Origin: Sphingomonas adhaesiva
Lineage (GTDB): Bacteria; Pseudomonadota; Alphaproteobacteria; Sphingomonadales; Sphingomonadaceae
NCBI RefSeq assembly: GCF_036946125.1
Contig: NZ_JAQIJT010000002.1
Coordinates: forward strand, 155,001-219,000
Direction: 5' to 3'
DNA: 64,000 nucleotides
Shown here: one piece after another, positions 26,175 to 34,782 of the stretch
Position numbering within the stretch: position 1 is the first letter of the stretch
How the letters are laid out: every line of letters starts with the position of its first letter
Translations under genes and position numbers: made by a program
The notes under the pieces: model-generated
The model's database searches: none
Seen by the model: only the letters and a program-made list of their open reading frames with translations
Told to the model about the DNA's origin: nothing

Positions 26175-27077
26175 ATGGACGTGACCGGACGATCGGGCGA
26201 GATGGCGGTGTTCGCCGCCGTCGCGGAACATGGCAGCCTGTCCGCTGCCGCCCGCAGCTTGGGACTGACGCCGTCCGCAGTCAGCCGGATCGTCGCGCGG
26301 ATCGAGACGCGGCTGGGCGTACGGCTGCTGGTTCGCACAACGCGCGCGCTGGCGCTGACCGCCGAGGGCCAAGCCTATCTGCGCGCCGCACTCCGCATCC
26401 TCGCCGACATGGCCGAGGTCGAGGATGCCATCGCCGATCAGGCGTCGCCGCGTGGGCGGCTGCGTGTCACCGCCTCGCTGGCGCACGGACGGCTCTATGT
26501 CGTGCCGCTGCTCGGCGACTTCACCGCGCGCTATCCCGGCATCCTGGTCGACCTGAACCTGTCGGACCGGATCGTCGACGTGCTGGGCGGGCAGGCCGAC
26601 GTCGCGGTGCGCTTCGGCCAGCTCGCCGACAGCCCGCTCACCGCCCGCAAGCTGGGGGAGACGGGGCGGGTGGTGGTCGCTTCGCCCGATTATCTCGCCC
26701 GCGCGGGCACGCCGCAGGTGCCCGACGACCTTGCCGCCCACAACTGCCTGAGCTTCAACTTCCGCCGCGCCGAACCCGGCTGGCCGTTTCGCGAGGACGG
26801 GCAAGACCGCGCGCTGGCGGTGACGGGATCGATCGAGGCGAACAACGGGGAGTCGCTGGCGCAGCTTGCCCGTGCGGGCGTCGGCATCGCACGGGTCGGA
26901 CGGTTCGCGGTGGAGGAGGATATCGCCAGCGGCGCATTGGTGCCGCTGCTGGAGGCGTTCAACCCGGAGGACCGCGAGCCGCTCCACGCGCTGTTCGTCG
27001 GCGGGTCGACGACGCCGGCACGGGTGCGGGTGTTCGTCGACTTCCTGGTCGAGCGGCTCGCTGGCCGGGTCGAATAG
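26175..27077 (+). CDS. LysR-family transcriptional regulator
   Basis: 300 aa: N-terminal winged HTH (MAVFAAVAEHGSLSAAARSLGLTPSAVSRIVARIETRLGVRLLVRTTRALALT) and a periplasmic-binding-like effector domain from about residue 95. Divergent from the MFS transporter, 97 bp apart, so it probably controls that transporter and itself from the shared interval. Confidence 0.92.
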   Translation: MDVTGRSGEMAVFAAVAEHGSLSAAARSLGLTPSAVSRIVARIETRLGVRLLVRTTRALALTAEGQAYLRAALRILADMAEVEDAIADQASPRGRLRVTASLAHGRLYVVPLLGDFTARYPGILVDLNLSDRIVDVLGGQADVAVRFGQLADSPLTARKLGETGRVVVASPDYLARAGTPQVPDDLAAHNCLSFNFRRAEPGWPFREDGQDRALAVTGSIEANNGESLAQLARAGVGIARVGRFAVEEDIASGALVPLLEAFNPEDREPLHALFVGGSTTPARVRVFVDFLVERLAGRVE

Positions 27078-27145
27078 GAGGTTCCCGACTCGCTTCTGCC
27101 GCCCGGTGCATCGCGCACCGGGCCGCCGCCGATGTCGACGGGTGG

Positions 27146-27718
27146 CTATTTCCCGTCGCTGCCCATGCGTTCGCCGCACCGCGCGACCCAGTCACGAATG
27201 GCCGGGTCGGCGGGCATCATGTCGGTGAACCAGAAGAAGGGCGAACTGCACAGCATGTCGGCCGCGGAGAAGCGCTCGCCGAGCAGCCACGGCCCCTTGC
27301 GCAGCGGCTCGGCCAGTCGCTCGATCATCGTGTCGAAATCGCGCAAGCCTGCGGTGATCGCGGGGTGGCTGACATCCGCCCATTTCAGGATCAGCAGCGG
27401 TTCGATGACGCCCTGATAGTAGAACAGCCACGACAGATAGGCGCCGCGCCCCGCCTCGTCGGGCAGCGGCCCCAGGCCGGCATCGGGATAGGCGTCGGTC
27501 AGATAGAGCATGATCGCGCCGCGCTCGCGCACCGCATCGTCGCCATCGGTCAGATAGGGCACCTTGCCCTCCGGGTGCGGATTGGCGGAATCGCGGCTGC
27601 CCGATCCGTCCTGTCGCGCGATGCTGACCTCGCGCATCCCGATGTCGGCGCCGAGCATCCCGACGAGCGCGACGACCGTGTCGGACCGGGAATTGGGCGA
27701 GTAATAGAGGGTGCGCAT
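27146..27718 (-). CDS. Glutathione S-transferase family protein
   Basis: 190 aa from ATG 27718. RTLYYSPNSRSDTVVALVGMLGADIG is the thioredoxin-fold start; HPEGKVPYLTDGDDAVRERGAIMLYL holds the glutathione site with cis-Pro; the C-terminal domain includes WLLGERFSAADMLC. Only distantly similar to the GST at 24238, so it is a separate lineage. It is divergent from the WYL regulator at 27788 (69 bp between the starts). Confidence 0.88.
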   Translation of the reverse strand: MRTLYYSPNSRSDTVVALVGMLGADIGMREVSIARQDGSGSRDSANPHPEGKVPYLTDGDDAVRERGAIMLYLTDAYPDAGLGPLPDEAGRGAYLSWLFYYQGVIEPLLILKWADVSHPAITAGLRDFDTMIERLAEPLRKGPWLLGERFSAADMLCSSPFFWFTDMMPADPAIRDWVARCGERMGSDGK

Positions 27719-27787
27719 CGATTGCTCCTTGCGTTGGATGACGCCGTCCATTTACCGGGCGACTCCTGACAATTTCGGGCAGCAGGG

Positions 27788-28510
27788 ATGGCACGATCGG
27801 ATCGCCTGATGCGGTTGCTCGACGCGTTGCGGCGGCTGCCGAAGCCGGTGACCGCGACCCGCCTCGCGAGGGAGACCGAGGTGTCGACGCGGCAGCTCTA
27901 CCGCGACATCGCGACGCTGCGCGCGGGCGGGGTGCTGATAGACGGGACGGCGGGCTACGGCTACACGCTGACCGAGGATCCGGCGTTGCCGCCGCAGAGC
28001 TTCTCCCGGCTGGAGATCGAGGCGCTGATGCTCGGGGCCGCGAGCCTCGGCGACTTCGGCGACGAGGCGCTGGCGACGGCGGGGCGCAATGCGCTCGCGC
28101 GGATCGTCGCCACCTTGCCCGACCGGCAGGCGCGGCAGGCCGCGCATGCGACGATGCGATCGTGGCGCCCGCCAGAGCCGCGCGCCGCCATCACGATCGA
28201 CCTCGACCTCCTGCGCGAAGCCTGTTGGGACGAGTTTAGCGTCCGCATCGCCTATCGCGACAAGAGCGGGCGGCGGACCGAGCGCGAGATCCTGCCGCTG
28301 GGCCTGTCCTACAGCCCGAAGACGCTGATGCTGGTGGGCTGGTGCCTGTTGCGCGAGGCGCACCGGACGTTCGAGGTGCCGCGGATCGAGGCGCTGGCGC
28401 GCGGCGGGAGCAGTTTCCGCCCCCGCCGGGTGCAACTTCTGCGCGACTATGTCGTGCTACGGACCGCGGAGTGGAAGCGGCAGGAGGAAGAGGCGCGCCC
28501 GCGATCGTAG
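27788..28510 (+). CDS. YafY/WYL-type HTH transcriptional regulator
   Basis: 240 aa. Winged HTH (RLMRLLDALRRLPKPVTATRLARETEVSTRQLYRDIATLRAGGV...) followed by a WYL-like ligand domain (AITIDLDLLREACWDEFSVRIAYRDKSGRRTEREILPLGLSYSPKTLMLVGWC). WYL domains often sense nucleotides or nucleic acids. The adjacent divergent GST is its likeliest target. Convergent with the SulP transporter at 28526. Confidence 0.9.
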   Translation: MARSDRLMRLLDALRRLPKPVTATRLARETEVSTRQLYRDIATLRAGGVLIDGTAGYGYTLTEDPALPPQSFSRLEIEALMLGAASLGDFGDEALATAGRNALARIVATLPDRQARQAAHATMRSWRPPEPRAAITIDLDLLREACWDEFSVRIAYRDKSGRRTEREILPLGLSYSPKTLMLVGWCLLREAHRTFEVPRIEALARGGSSFRPRRVQLLRDYVVLRTAEWKRQEEEARPRS

Positions 28511-28525
28511 CGCGGCCGACACCGC

Positions 28526-30022
28526 TCAGTGCGGCGCGAGCCCCATCTCCACGCCGGTCTTGTCGTGGAGCGCGAAGCGGTCGATCAGGTCGGCGCTCGC
28601 CCGATTGTAGCCGACCACCTCGACCAAGCGCCCTTCGCGGCGTAGCCGGGCGACGATCTTGTCCAGCGCGCCGACACCCGAGATGTCCCAGAAATGCGCC
28701 GCGGTCACGTCGATGACGATGCGGCTGGCGCTGTCCCCGGCCTGGAAGGCGCGGGTGAACCGATCGACCGAGGCGAAGAAGATCTCGCCTGCCACACGGT
28801 AGGTCGCCTCCGTGCCGTCCGGTGATACCGATCGCTCGACCGAGAACATGCGCTGCACCTTTCCGGCGAAGAAGATGCCCGACAGCAGCACGCCGGCCAG
28901 CACGCCCAGCGACAGGTCGCGCGTGGCGACGACCACCACCACCGTCGTCAGCATGACCACCGACGACGTGGGCGGATGCCGCCGCAGGTTCGGAATCGAG
29001 TTCCAGCTGAAGGTGCCGATCGACACCATGACCATGACGGCCACCAGCGCCGGCATCGGCACCCGCCCGACGAACGGCCCCAAGACCGCCAACAGGAACA
29101 GGAGGAACGCGCCCGCGACGAAGGTCGACAGCCGCCCGCGCCCGCCCGAGGTGACGTTGATGACCGACTGGCCGATCATGGCGCAGCCGCCCATGCCGCC
29201 GAACAGTGCGGCGACGATGTTGGCGCCGCCCTGTCCGGCACATTCGCGACGCTTGTCGCTGTCGGTGTCGGTCATGTCGTCGACGATCTGCGCGGTCAGC
29301 AGCGATTCGAGCAGGCCGACGGCGGCCATCGCCAGCGAATAGGGCAGGATGATCCGCAACGTGTCGACCGTCAGCGGCACCTGCGGCCAGGCGAGGCTCG
29401 GCAGGCCGTCGGGCAGTCGCCCCATGTCGCCGACCGTGTTCACCGGCAGCCCGAACCCGATGCTGATCGCGCTTAGCACCAGGATCGCCACCAGCGGCGA
29501 CGGCACCGCCTTCGTCACGCGCGGCACGCCGTAGATGATCGCCAGCCCGCCCGCGACCATCGCATAGGTCTGCCAGCCGACGCCGGTCAGTTGCGGAAGC
29601 TGCGCCATGAAGATCAGGATCGCCAATGCGTTGACGAAGCCGGTGATGACCGAGCGCGACACGAACTGCATCAGCAGGTCGAGCCGCAGCAGCCCGGCGA
29701 CGATCTGGATCAGCCCCATCACGATCGTCGCGGCGAAGAGGTATTCGACACCGTGATCGCGCACCAGCGGGCCGACGAGCACGGCGACGGCCGCGGTGGC
29801 GGCGGAGATCATGCCCGGTCGTCCGCCGATCAGCGCGATGGTGATCGCGATCGCGACCGAGGCGTAGAGGCCGACGCGCGGATCGACCCCGGCGATGATC
29901 GAGAAGCCGATCGCCTCCGGGATCAGCGCGAGTGCGACGACGATGCCGGCAAGGATGTCGCGGCGGGCGGCGGTGCCGTCAGTGAACCACTGGCGGCGAT
30001 AGGTAGCGAAGTCGAAGGTCAT
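28526..30022 (-). CDS. SulP-family anion transporter with STAS domain
   Basis: 498 aa from ATG 30022. Residues 1-400 contain the many hydrophobic segments of SulP (ILAGIVVALALIPEAIGFSIIAGVDPRVGLYAS... is the family hallmark). The last 110 residues are a cytoplasmic STAS domain ending at HDKTGVEMGLAPH. Carries sulfate, bicarbonate or related anions. Plausibly expressed alone; no carbonic anhydrase is beside it. Confidence 0.92.
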   Translation of the reverse strand: MTFDFATYRRQWFTDGTAARRDILAGIVVALALIPEAIGFSIIAGVDPRVGLYASVAIAITIALIGGRPGMISAATAAVAVLVGPLVRDHGVEYLFAATIVMGLIQIVAGLLRLDLLMQFVSRSVITGFVNALAILIFMAQLPQLTGVGWQTYAMVAGGLAIIYGVPRVTKAVPSPLVAILVLSAISIGFGLPVNTVGDMGRLPDGLPSLAWPQVPLTVDTLRIILPYSLAMAAVGLLESLLTAQIVDDMTDTDSDKRRECAGQGGANIVAALFGGMGGCAMIGQSVINVTSGGRGRLSTFVAGAFLLFLLAVLGPFVGRVPMPALVAVMVMVSIGTFSWNSIPNLRRHPPTSSVVMLTTVVVVVATRDLSLGVLAGVLLSGIFFAGKVQRMFSVERSVSPDGTEATYRVAGEIFFASVDRFTRAFQAGDSASRIVIDVTAAHFWDISGVGALDKIVARLRREGRLVEVVGYNRASADLIDRFALHDKTGVEMGLAPH

Positions 30023-30220
30023 CGAATGTCCACAACAGGGCACGGGCGCCGGGCGGCGCATCTCATCGGGTGCGTGTTGTTGTCCGGCGGATCGGCGGCC
30101 GGAATAGCCACCCGGGATTTCACCGGGTCCTTGCGAATGACCGCCCCATAGGCGAGCCGCACTGGTCGGCGCAACCGCCTGCGACTTGACCCGGGGGCGT
30201 GCGGGGCCAAGGTAACGCGG

Positions 30221-30460
30221 ATGATCGATCCGCGCGCCGCGACACTGGATCTACTCGCGCGCCGACGCGCAGGCGCGACGATCTGCCCGAGCGAAGTGGC
30301 ACGCGCCCTTTCCCGGGACGACTGGCGCGCTGCGATGCCGTCCGTGCACGCGGCGATCGACGGGCTGGTCCGCGACGGGGCGGTGCGGCTGAGCTGGAAG
30401 GGGCAGCGGTTGGCGACGCGATCGGGACCCTACAGGATCGCCCTTTCCGGCAACGATTGA
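30221..30460 (+). CDS. DUF3253 small protein
   Basis: 79 aa. RAATLDLLARRRAGATICPSEVARALSRDDWRAAMPSVHAAIDGLVRDGAVRLSWKGQ is the DUF3253 winged-helix-like pattern. Function unknown; members are common in soil alphaproteobacteria and may bind DNA. Starts about 200 bp from the divergent SulP gene. Confidence 0.8.
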   Translation: MIDPRAATLDLLARRRAGATICPSEVARALSRDDWRAAMPSVHAAIDGLVRDGAVRLSWKGQRLATRSGPYRIALSGND

Positions 30461-30507
30461 GGCCGGTTCCCCTCCCGCGTCGATCGGGAGTGCGGTATCG
30501 CCCGGAG

Positions 30508-30762
30508 ATGGCGAGAAAGAAGCGCTACCTGACCGCGACGATGGCGGATGGTTATGTGAAGACGATCGGTCCCACCGCCGCGCCGTTCACGCATTACTGG
30601 CGGATCGTCGCGCATCTGCGCGATGGAAAGACCGAGGTGTTCTGGGGGCACGCCACCTCCGCCCGCGAGGCGGCGAGCAAGAAGGCGCTGACCGAACAGG
30701 CCGCGAGGCGCTACGGCTGGCGCAGCTTCGATTTCGAGATAGCCGAGCTCACCGAACATTGA
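30508..30762 (+). CDS. Hypothetical protein, 84 aa
   Basis: ATG 30508 with a CGGAG upstream. Basic start (MARKKRYLTATMADGYVKT) and central WRIVAHLRDGKTEVFWGHATSAREAASKKALTEQAARRYGWRSFDFEIAEL. Small basic protein, no family assigned. A GGGAGGC/GCCTCCC hairpin (30773-30800) follows the stop and may terminate transcription, though without a T-run. Confidence 0.6.
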   Translation: MARKKRYLTATMADGYVKTIGPTAAPFTHYWRIVAHLRDGKTEVFWGHATSAREAASKKALTEQAARRYGWRSFDFEIAELTEH

Positions 30763-30772
30763 CGCCCTGCAT

Positions 30773-30800
30773 CGGGAGGCCGATCGCTGGTCGCCTCCCG
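30773..30800 (+). terminator. Hairpin after the 84-aa gene, weak terminator candidate
   Basis: CGGGAGGC (30773-30780) and GCCTCCCG (30793-30800) form an 8-bp stem with a 12-base loop; no T-run follows, so termination is uncertain. Confidence 0.4.
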
Positions 30801-30860
30801 CGCCGGGCGGCGTTAAGGTGTTGCGATTACCGGCAGCCGCTTGCCGATGCTCCCTGAAGG

Positions 30861-31985
30861 ATGCCGATCATCTTCCTCATCTTCCTGATCCCGGCGCTCT
30901 ACGTCGCGTCCCGCACCCTCTGGCCGCTGGCGCTGCCGTTGTGGAGCAAGGTCGTCGTGGCGGTGCTCCTGCTGGGCGTGTCGCAATATCACCTCTGGAG
31001 CCGGCTATCCTCGGGATCGGTCTTCGCACCCGAGTTCCCGCGCCCGATCGTGATCCTCTTCAACTGGGCCTTCGGCGCGCTGGTGCTGCTGATGATCCTT
31101 CAGATCGTTCTCGATCTCGGCTTGCTGGCGACGGCCGTCGTCCGATGGCAGCGCGCCGGGTTACCGGATGCGGCGCGCTATGGGGCAGTCGGTCTGGCGA
31201 CGCTGGCCAGCGCGATCGCGGTCGCCAATGCGGTGCGGGTGCCGCCGATCAGGGACGTCGAAGTGGCGATCGCGGGTCTGCCGCCGCAGTTCCAGGGATA
31301 TCGCATCCTTCAACTGACCGATCTTCATATCAGCAAGCTGTTCCCGGCCGCCTGGGCCAGCGCTGTCGTGGCGCGCGCCAATGCGGCGGGCAGCGACGTG
31401 ATCGTCGTCACGGGTGATTTCATCGATGGCTCGGTCGACATGCGACGCGAGGATGTGGCGCCGCTTCAAGCGCTTGAAGCTCCCGACGGCGTCTGGGCGA
31501 TACCCGGCAACCACGAATATTTCTTCGATTACGGCGCGTGGATGCGGCACCTGACCTCACTCGGTTTCCGGATGCTGCCGAATGCCCATACCGTCGTCCG
31601 GCGCGGTGGCGCGGAACTCGTCATCGCGGGCGTGACCGACCTGTCCGCCCCGAGCGTCGGCGAGGCAGCCCCGGACGTGGGGCTGGCGCTGCGTGGTGCG
31701 CCGGCCGGGGCGCCGATCGTCCTCCTCGATCATCAGCCGCGGCGGGCCCGGGACGCTGCGGCGAAGGGCGTCGCGCTCCAATTGTCCGGCCACACGCATG
31801 GCGGCATGATCGTCGGTCTGGACCGGCTCGTCGCCCGCGCCAACGCCGGTTTCGTCGCGGACCGCTATCAGGTCGGCGACATGACCCTCTACGTCAGCAA
31901 CGGCACCGGGCTGTGGCCGGGCTTCGCGCTCCGCCTCGGTGTGCCGTCGGAGATGACCCGCGTCACCTTGCGGGCGAAGTCGTGA
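30861..31985 (+). CDS. Membrane-anchored metallophosphoesterase (YkuE/YaeI type)
   Basis: 374 aa. Two or three N-terminal membrane helices (FLIFLIPALYVASRTLWPL..., VVVAVLLLGVSQYH..., ILFNWAFGALVLLMILQIVL) precede a calcineurin-like domain with all metal motifs: TDLHIS, VVTGDFIDG, IPGNHEYF, LLDHQPRR and SGHTHGGM. Such YkuE/YaeI proteins hydrolyse lipid or UDP-linked phosphodiesters in the envelope. Followed 59 bp later by the YcaQ-like gene. Confidence 0.9.
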   Translation: MPIIFLIFLIPALYVASRTLWPLALPLWSKVVVAVLLLGVSQYHLWSRLSSGSVFAPEFPRPIVILFNWAFGALVLLMILQIVLDLGLLATAVVRWQRAGLPDAARYGAVGLATLASAIAVANAVRVPPIRDVEVAIAGLPPQFQGYRILQLTDLHISKLFPAAWASAVVARANAAGSDVIVVTGDFIDGSVDMRREDVAPLQALEAPDGVWAIPGNHEYFFDYGAWMRHLTSLGFRMLPNAHTVVRRGGAELVIAGVTDLSAPSVGEAAPDVGLALRGAPAGAPIVLLDHQPRRARDAAAKGVALQLSGHTHGGMIVGLDRLVARANAGFVADRYQVGDMTLYVSNGTGLWPGFALRLGVPSEMTRVTLRAKS

Positions 31986-32043
31986 CGGATCGATGCCGCC
32001 GCAACTATTGACGGTCGCGCCGGACCGCCACCATCAGCGCCCT

Positions 32044-33216
32044 ATGACCATCTCGCTGGCCGACGCGCGACGCATGGCCCTCAAGGCGCAGAGCTTCGGC
32101 CGGCCACAGCCGCCACGGGTCACCGCGGCGCACCTTCGCCAGGTCGCCGATCGCACCGGCCTGTTCCAGATCGATAGCGTCAACGTCCTCGCTCGCGCGC
32201 ATTACCTGCCGGCCTTCTCCCGGCTCGGCGATTATGATCGCTCGCTGCTCGAAGGCTCCGCCTGGGGTCCGAAGCGTCAGCGCCGGTTCTTCGAATATTG
32301 GGCGCATGAGGCGTCGTTGCTGCCGCTCGACCTTCATCCGTTCCTGCGTTGGCGGATGGCGCGCGCCGACCGGGGCGAGATCGGCTATCGCGCGCTGCGT
32401 CGCTTCGCCACCGAGCGCCGTCGCGAGGCGGACGCCGTGCTTGCCCGCGTCGCCGCCGAGGGCCCGCTGACCGCCGCCGACTTCGAGAACGGCACAAGCC
32501 GCAGCGGCTGGTGGGAATGGAGCGACGTCAAGCACGCGCTCGAATGGCTGTTCTGGTCGGGCCGGATCACGATCGCAACACGGCGGGGCAGCTTCGCGCG
32601 GGTGTACGACCTGCCAGAGCGGGTGCTGCCCGCGGCCATTCTCGCCATGCCGACGCCGACCGTCGCCGAGGCGCAGCGTGCGCTGATCGAGCGTAGCGCG
32701 CGGGCGCTCGGCATCGCGACCGCGGCCGACCTGCGCGACTACTACCGGCTGAAGCCCGACGAGGCCGATCACGCCATCGCCGATCTGGCGGAGGATGGCG
32801 TGCTGGTCCCCGTCCGTGTCGAAGGCTGGAGCCAGAAGACGTGGCGGCACCGCGACGCTTCGCCGCCCCGGCGGGTGCGCGGGGCGGCCTTGCTGGCGCC
32901 GTTCGATCCACTGATCTGGGAACGCAGCCGCACCGAGCGGTTGTTCGGCTTCCGCTACCGGATCGAGATCTACGTGCCGCAGGACCGGCGCACCCACGGC
33001 TATTACGTGCTGCCGTTCCTGCTGGACGAGGCGTTGGTCGCCCGGGTCGACCTCAAGGCGGACCGGCAAGCGGGCGTGCTGCTGGCGCATCGCATCACGC
33101 TTGAGCCAGGGGCGCCCGACGATACGCTGCCGCGCCTGGACGTCGAACTGGAGCGCATGGCGACATGGCTCGGCCTGTCGGGTGTTCGCATCGGGGCGAT
33201 CGTACGTCCCAGTTGA
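32044..33216 (+). CDS. ycaQ: YcaQ/AlkZ-like winged-helix DNA glycosylase
   Basis: 390 aa from ATG 32044. Three winged-helix repeats are typical of the HTH_42 family. FQIDSVNVLARAHYLPAFSRLG carries Q-I-D, the Q-phi-D catalytic motif that marks YcaQ-type enzymes (unhooking interstrand crosslinks) rather than the Q-phi-Q of AlkZ. RTHGYYVLPFLL and RVDLKADR near the end are conserved. Role by family: base excision repair of bulky or crosslinked adducts. Confidence 0.88.
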   Translation: MTISLADARRMALKAQSFGRPQPPRVTAAHLRQVADRTGLFQIDSVNVLARAHYLPAFSRLGDYDRSLLEGSAWGPKRQRRFFEYWAHEASLLPLDLHPFLRWRMARADRGEIGYRALRRFATERRREADAVLARVAAEGPLTAADFENGTSRSGWWEWSDVKHALEWLFWSGRITIATRRGSFARVYDLPERVLPAAILAMPTPTVAEAQRALIERSARALGIATAADLRDYYRLKPDEADHAIADLAEDGVLVPVRVEGWSQKTWRHRDASPPRRVRGAALLAPFDPLIWERSRTERLFGFRYRIEIYVPQDRRTHGYYVLPFLLDEALVARVDLKADRQAGVLLAHRITLEPGAPDDTLPRLDVELERMATWLGLSGVRIGAIVRPS

Positions 33217-33224
33217 TCCGTCAT

Positions 33225-33830
33225 TCAAGCGTCGGCGAGCTCGCCTGCGATCACGGCCAAGGCGTGATCCACGAACCGGTCCTTTTCACCGACCGGCGCG
33301 ACATAGTGCAGCGCCTCGCGCGCCAAGTCGGGCGAGCCGCCGCGCGCGATCATCCAGGCGGCGAGGTACGGTGCCGCGAGGCAGCCGCCGGCCGTGGCGA
33401 CGTTGCCATGCGCGGCGAAAGGGGCGTCGATGACCGTGACGCCCGCCTCGACGACCCACGGCTTGGTGGTGAGATCGGTGCAGGCCGGCAGATCGCCGAT
33501 CAGTCCCAGCTTCGCCAGCAGCAGCGTGCCCGAACATTGCGCCGCGATGAGTTGCCTCGCCGGATCGAGGCGCAGGCGCGCCAGCATTGCCGGATCGGCG
33601 GCGATCTCGCGTGTGCAATAGCCGCTGCCGATCAGGACCGCGTCCGCCTCCTCGACGAATTCGAGCGGGCGTTGGCGGTGCACGATGACGCCGTTCGGCG
33701 ACGTCACCGTCGCGGTCGGCGCGGTGATGTGCGCGGTCCAGCCATGCGGGCGCAGCCGGTTGAGGATCGCGGCGGCGACGAACGAGTCGAGCTCGTTGAA
33801 GCCGTCGAAGGTGAGGATCGCGACCTGCAT
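33225..33830 (-). CDS. DJ-1/PfpI-family protein
   Basis: 201 aa. Start ATG 33830 shares its A with the upstream PhzF stop. FNELDSFVAAAIL carries the conserved Glu13, and AAQCSGTLLLAK the nucleophile-elbow Cys99; PWVVEAGVTVIDAP is the conserved post-elbow strand. Members act as chaperones, glyoxalase-like or protease-like enzymes, and some as AraC-linked regulators. Coupled with PhzF. Confidence 0.88.
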   Translation of the reverse strand: MQVAILTFDGFNELDSFVAAAILNRLRPHGWTAHITAPTATVTSPNGVIVHRQRPLEFVEEADAVLIGSGYCTREIAADPAMLARLRLDPARQLIAAQCSGTLLLAKLGLIGDLPACTDLTTKPWVVEAGVTVIDAPFAAHGNVATAGGCLAAPYLAAWMIARGGSPDLAREALHYVAPVGEKDRFVDHALAVIAGELADA

Positions 33831-34672
33831 CAGCCGTGCACCGAACCGCTGAACATGGTCCTCGTCGCGCCGGCGACCCAGACCTGTCCGGTGTCGTCCT
33901 GCGAGACGTGGATGCGCCCGGTGCGTCCCAGCCGGGTGCCTTGCGCGGCGACGTAGCTGCCGCTCGCGCGGCCGCTGGCGAACAGCCACTGACCGACCGA
34001 GGCGTTGAGGCTGCCGGTGACCGGATCTTCGATCAGCCCGCCATGCGCGTCGGTGAAGAGGGCACGCAGTTCGAACGCCACGTCGCCACCGGGGACGTGC
34101 GGCCCGACGATGCCGATGTCGATATGCTCCGGGTGATGCCGCGCCGGTTCGACCGCCAGCACCGCCTCGGCCGATTCCAGCAGAACCGCGATCCAGCCGG
34201 GGCCATTGTCCGCCCAGGCAGCATCGACGATCGCCGCGCGGTCGATCCGCAGCAACTCGGCGACTTGGGCGATCTCGGCCTCGGTCGGCGTGCCGCCGCG
34301 CAGCAGCGGTGGGGCGGCAAAAGCAAGCTGATCGCCATCGCGCCGGATCGTCACCAGTCCGACGCCGCATTCCTGCACGATCACGCCCTCCTGCCTGGGC
34401 TGACCACCGGCTTCCGACCACGCATGCGCGCTGCCCAGCGTCGGGTGGCCGGCAAAGGGCAGCTCATGGGCCATGGTGAAGATCCGGACGCGATAGTCAG
34501 CGGCCGGATCGGTCGGCGGCAACAGGAAGGTCGTCTCCGAGAAGTTGAGCCAGCCGGCGATCGCCTGCATCTCCTGCGAAGACAGACCCTCGGCGTCGGC
34601 GATGACCGCCAGTGGATTGCCGGTCAGCGGATCGGTGCCGAACACGTCGACGAGGCGGAAGGGGCGGGTCAC
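33830..34672 (-). CDS. PhzF-family isomerase
   Basis: 280 aa from GTG 34672, with AGGAGAA 8 bases upstream. VDVFGTDPLTGNPLAVI and FSETTFLLP with catalytic Glu46 match PhzF; IEDPVTGSLNASVGQWL is the family's C-terminal hallmark. In most bacteria such genes are not for phenazine but act as isomerases of unknown substrate. Transcribed with the DJ-1-like gene; divergent from the MocR regulator, which is a plausible controller. Confidence 0.9.
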   Translation of the reverse strand: MTRPFRLVDVFGTDPLTGNPLAVIADAEGLSSQEMQAIAGWLNFSETTFLLPPTDPAADYRVRIFTMAHELPFAGHPTLGSAHAWSEAGGQPRQEGVIVQECGVGLVTIRRDGDQLAFAAPPLLRGGTPTEAEIAQVAELLRIDRAAIVDAAWADNGPGWIAVLLESAEAVLAVEPARHHPEHIDIGIVGPHVPGGDVAFELRALFTDAHGGLIEDPVTGSLNASVGQWLFASGRASGSYVAAQGTRLGRTGRIHVSQDDTGQVWVAGATRTMFSGSVHG

Positions 34673-34782
34673 GGTCTCGGTTCTCCTGCAAATGGTGACG
34701 CGTGCTACCCCGCGGCGGCTGATGCGAACAGGCACGGACCGATACGATCGTGCCGAACTGTATTGGTGGAAACAGCAGCACG

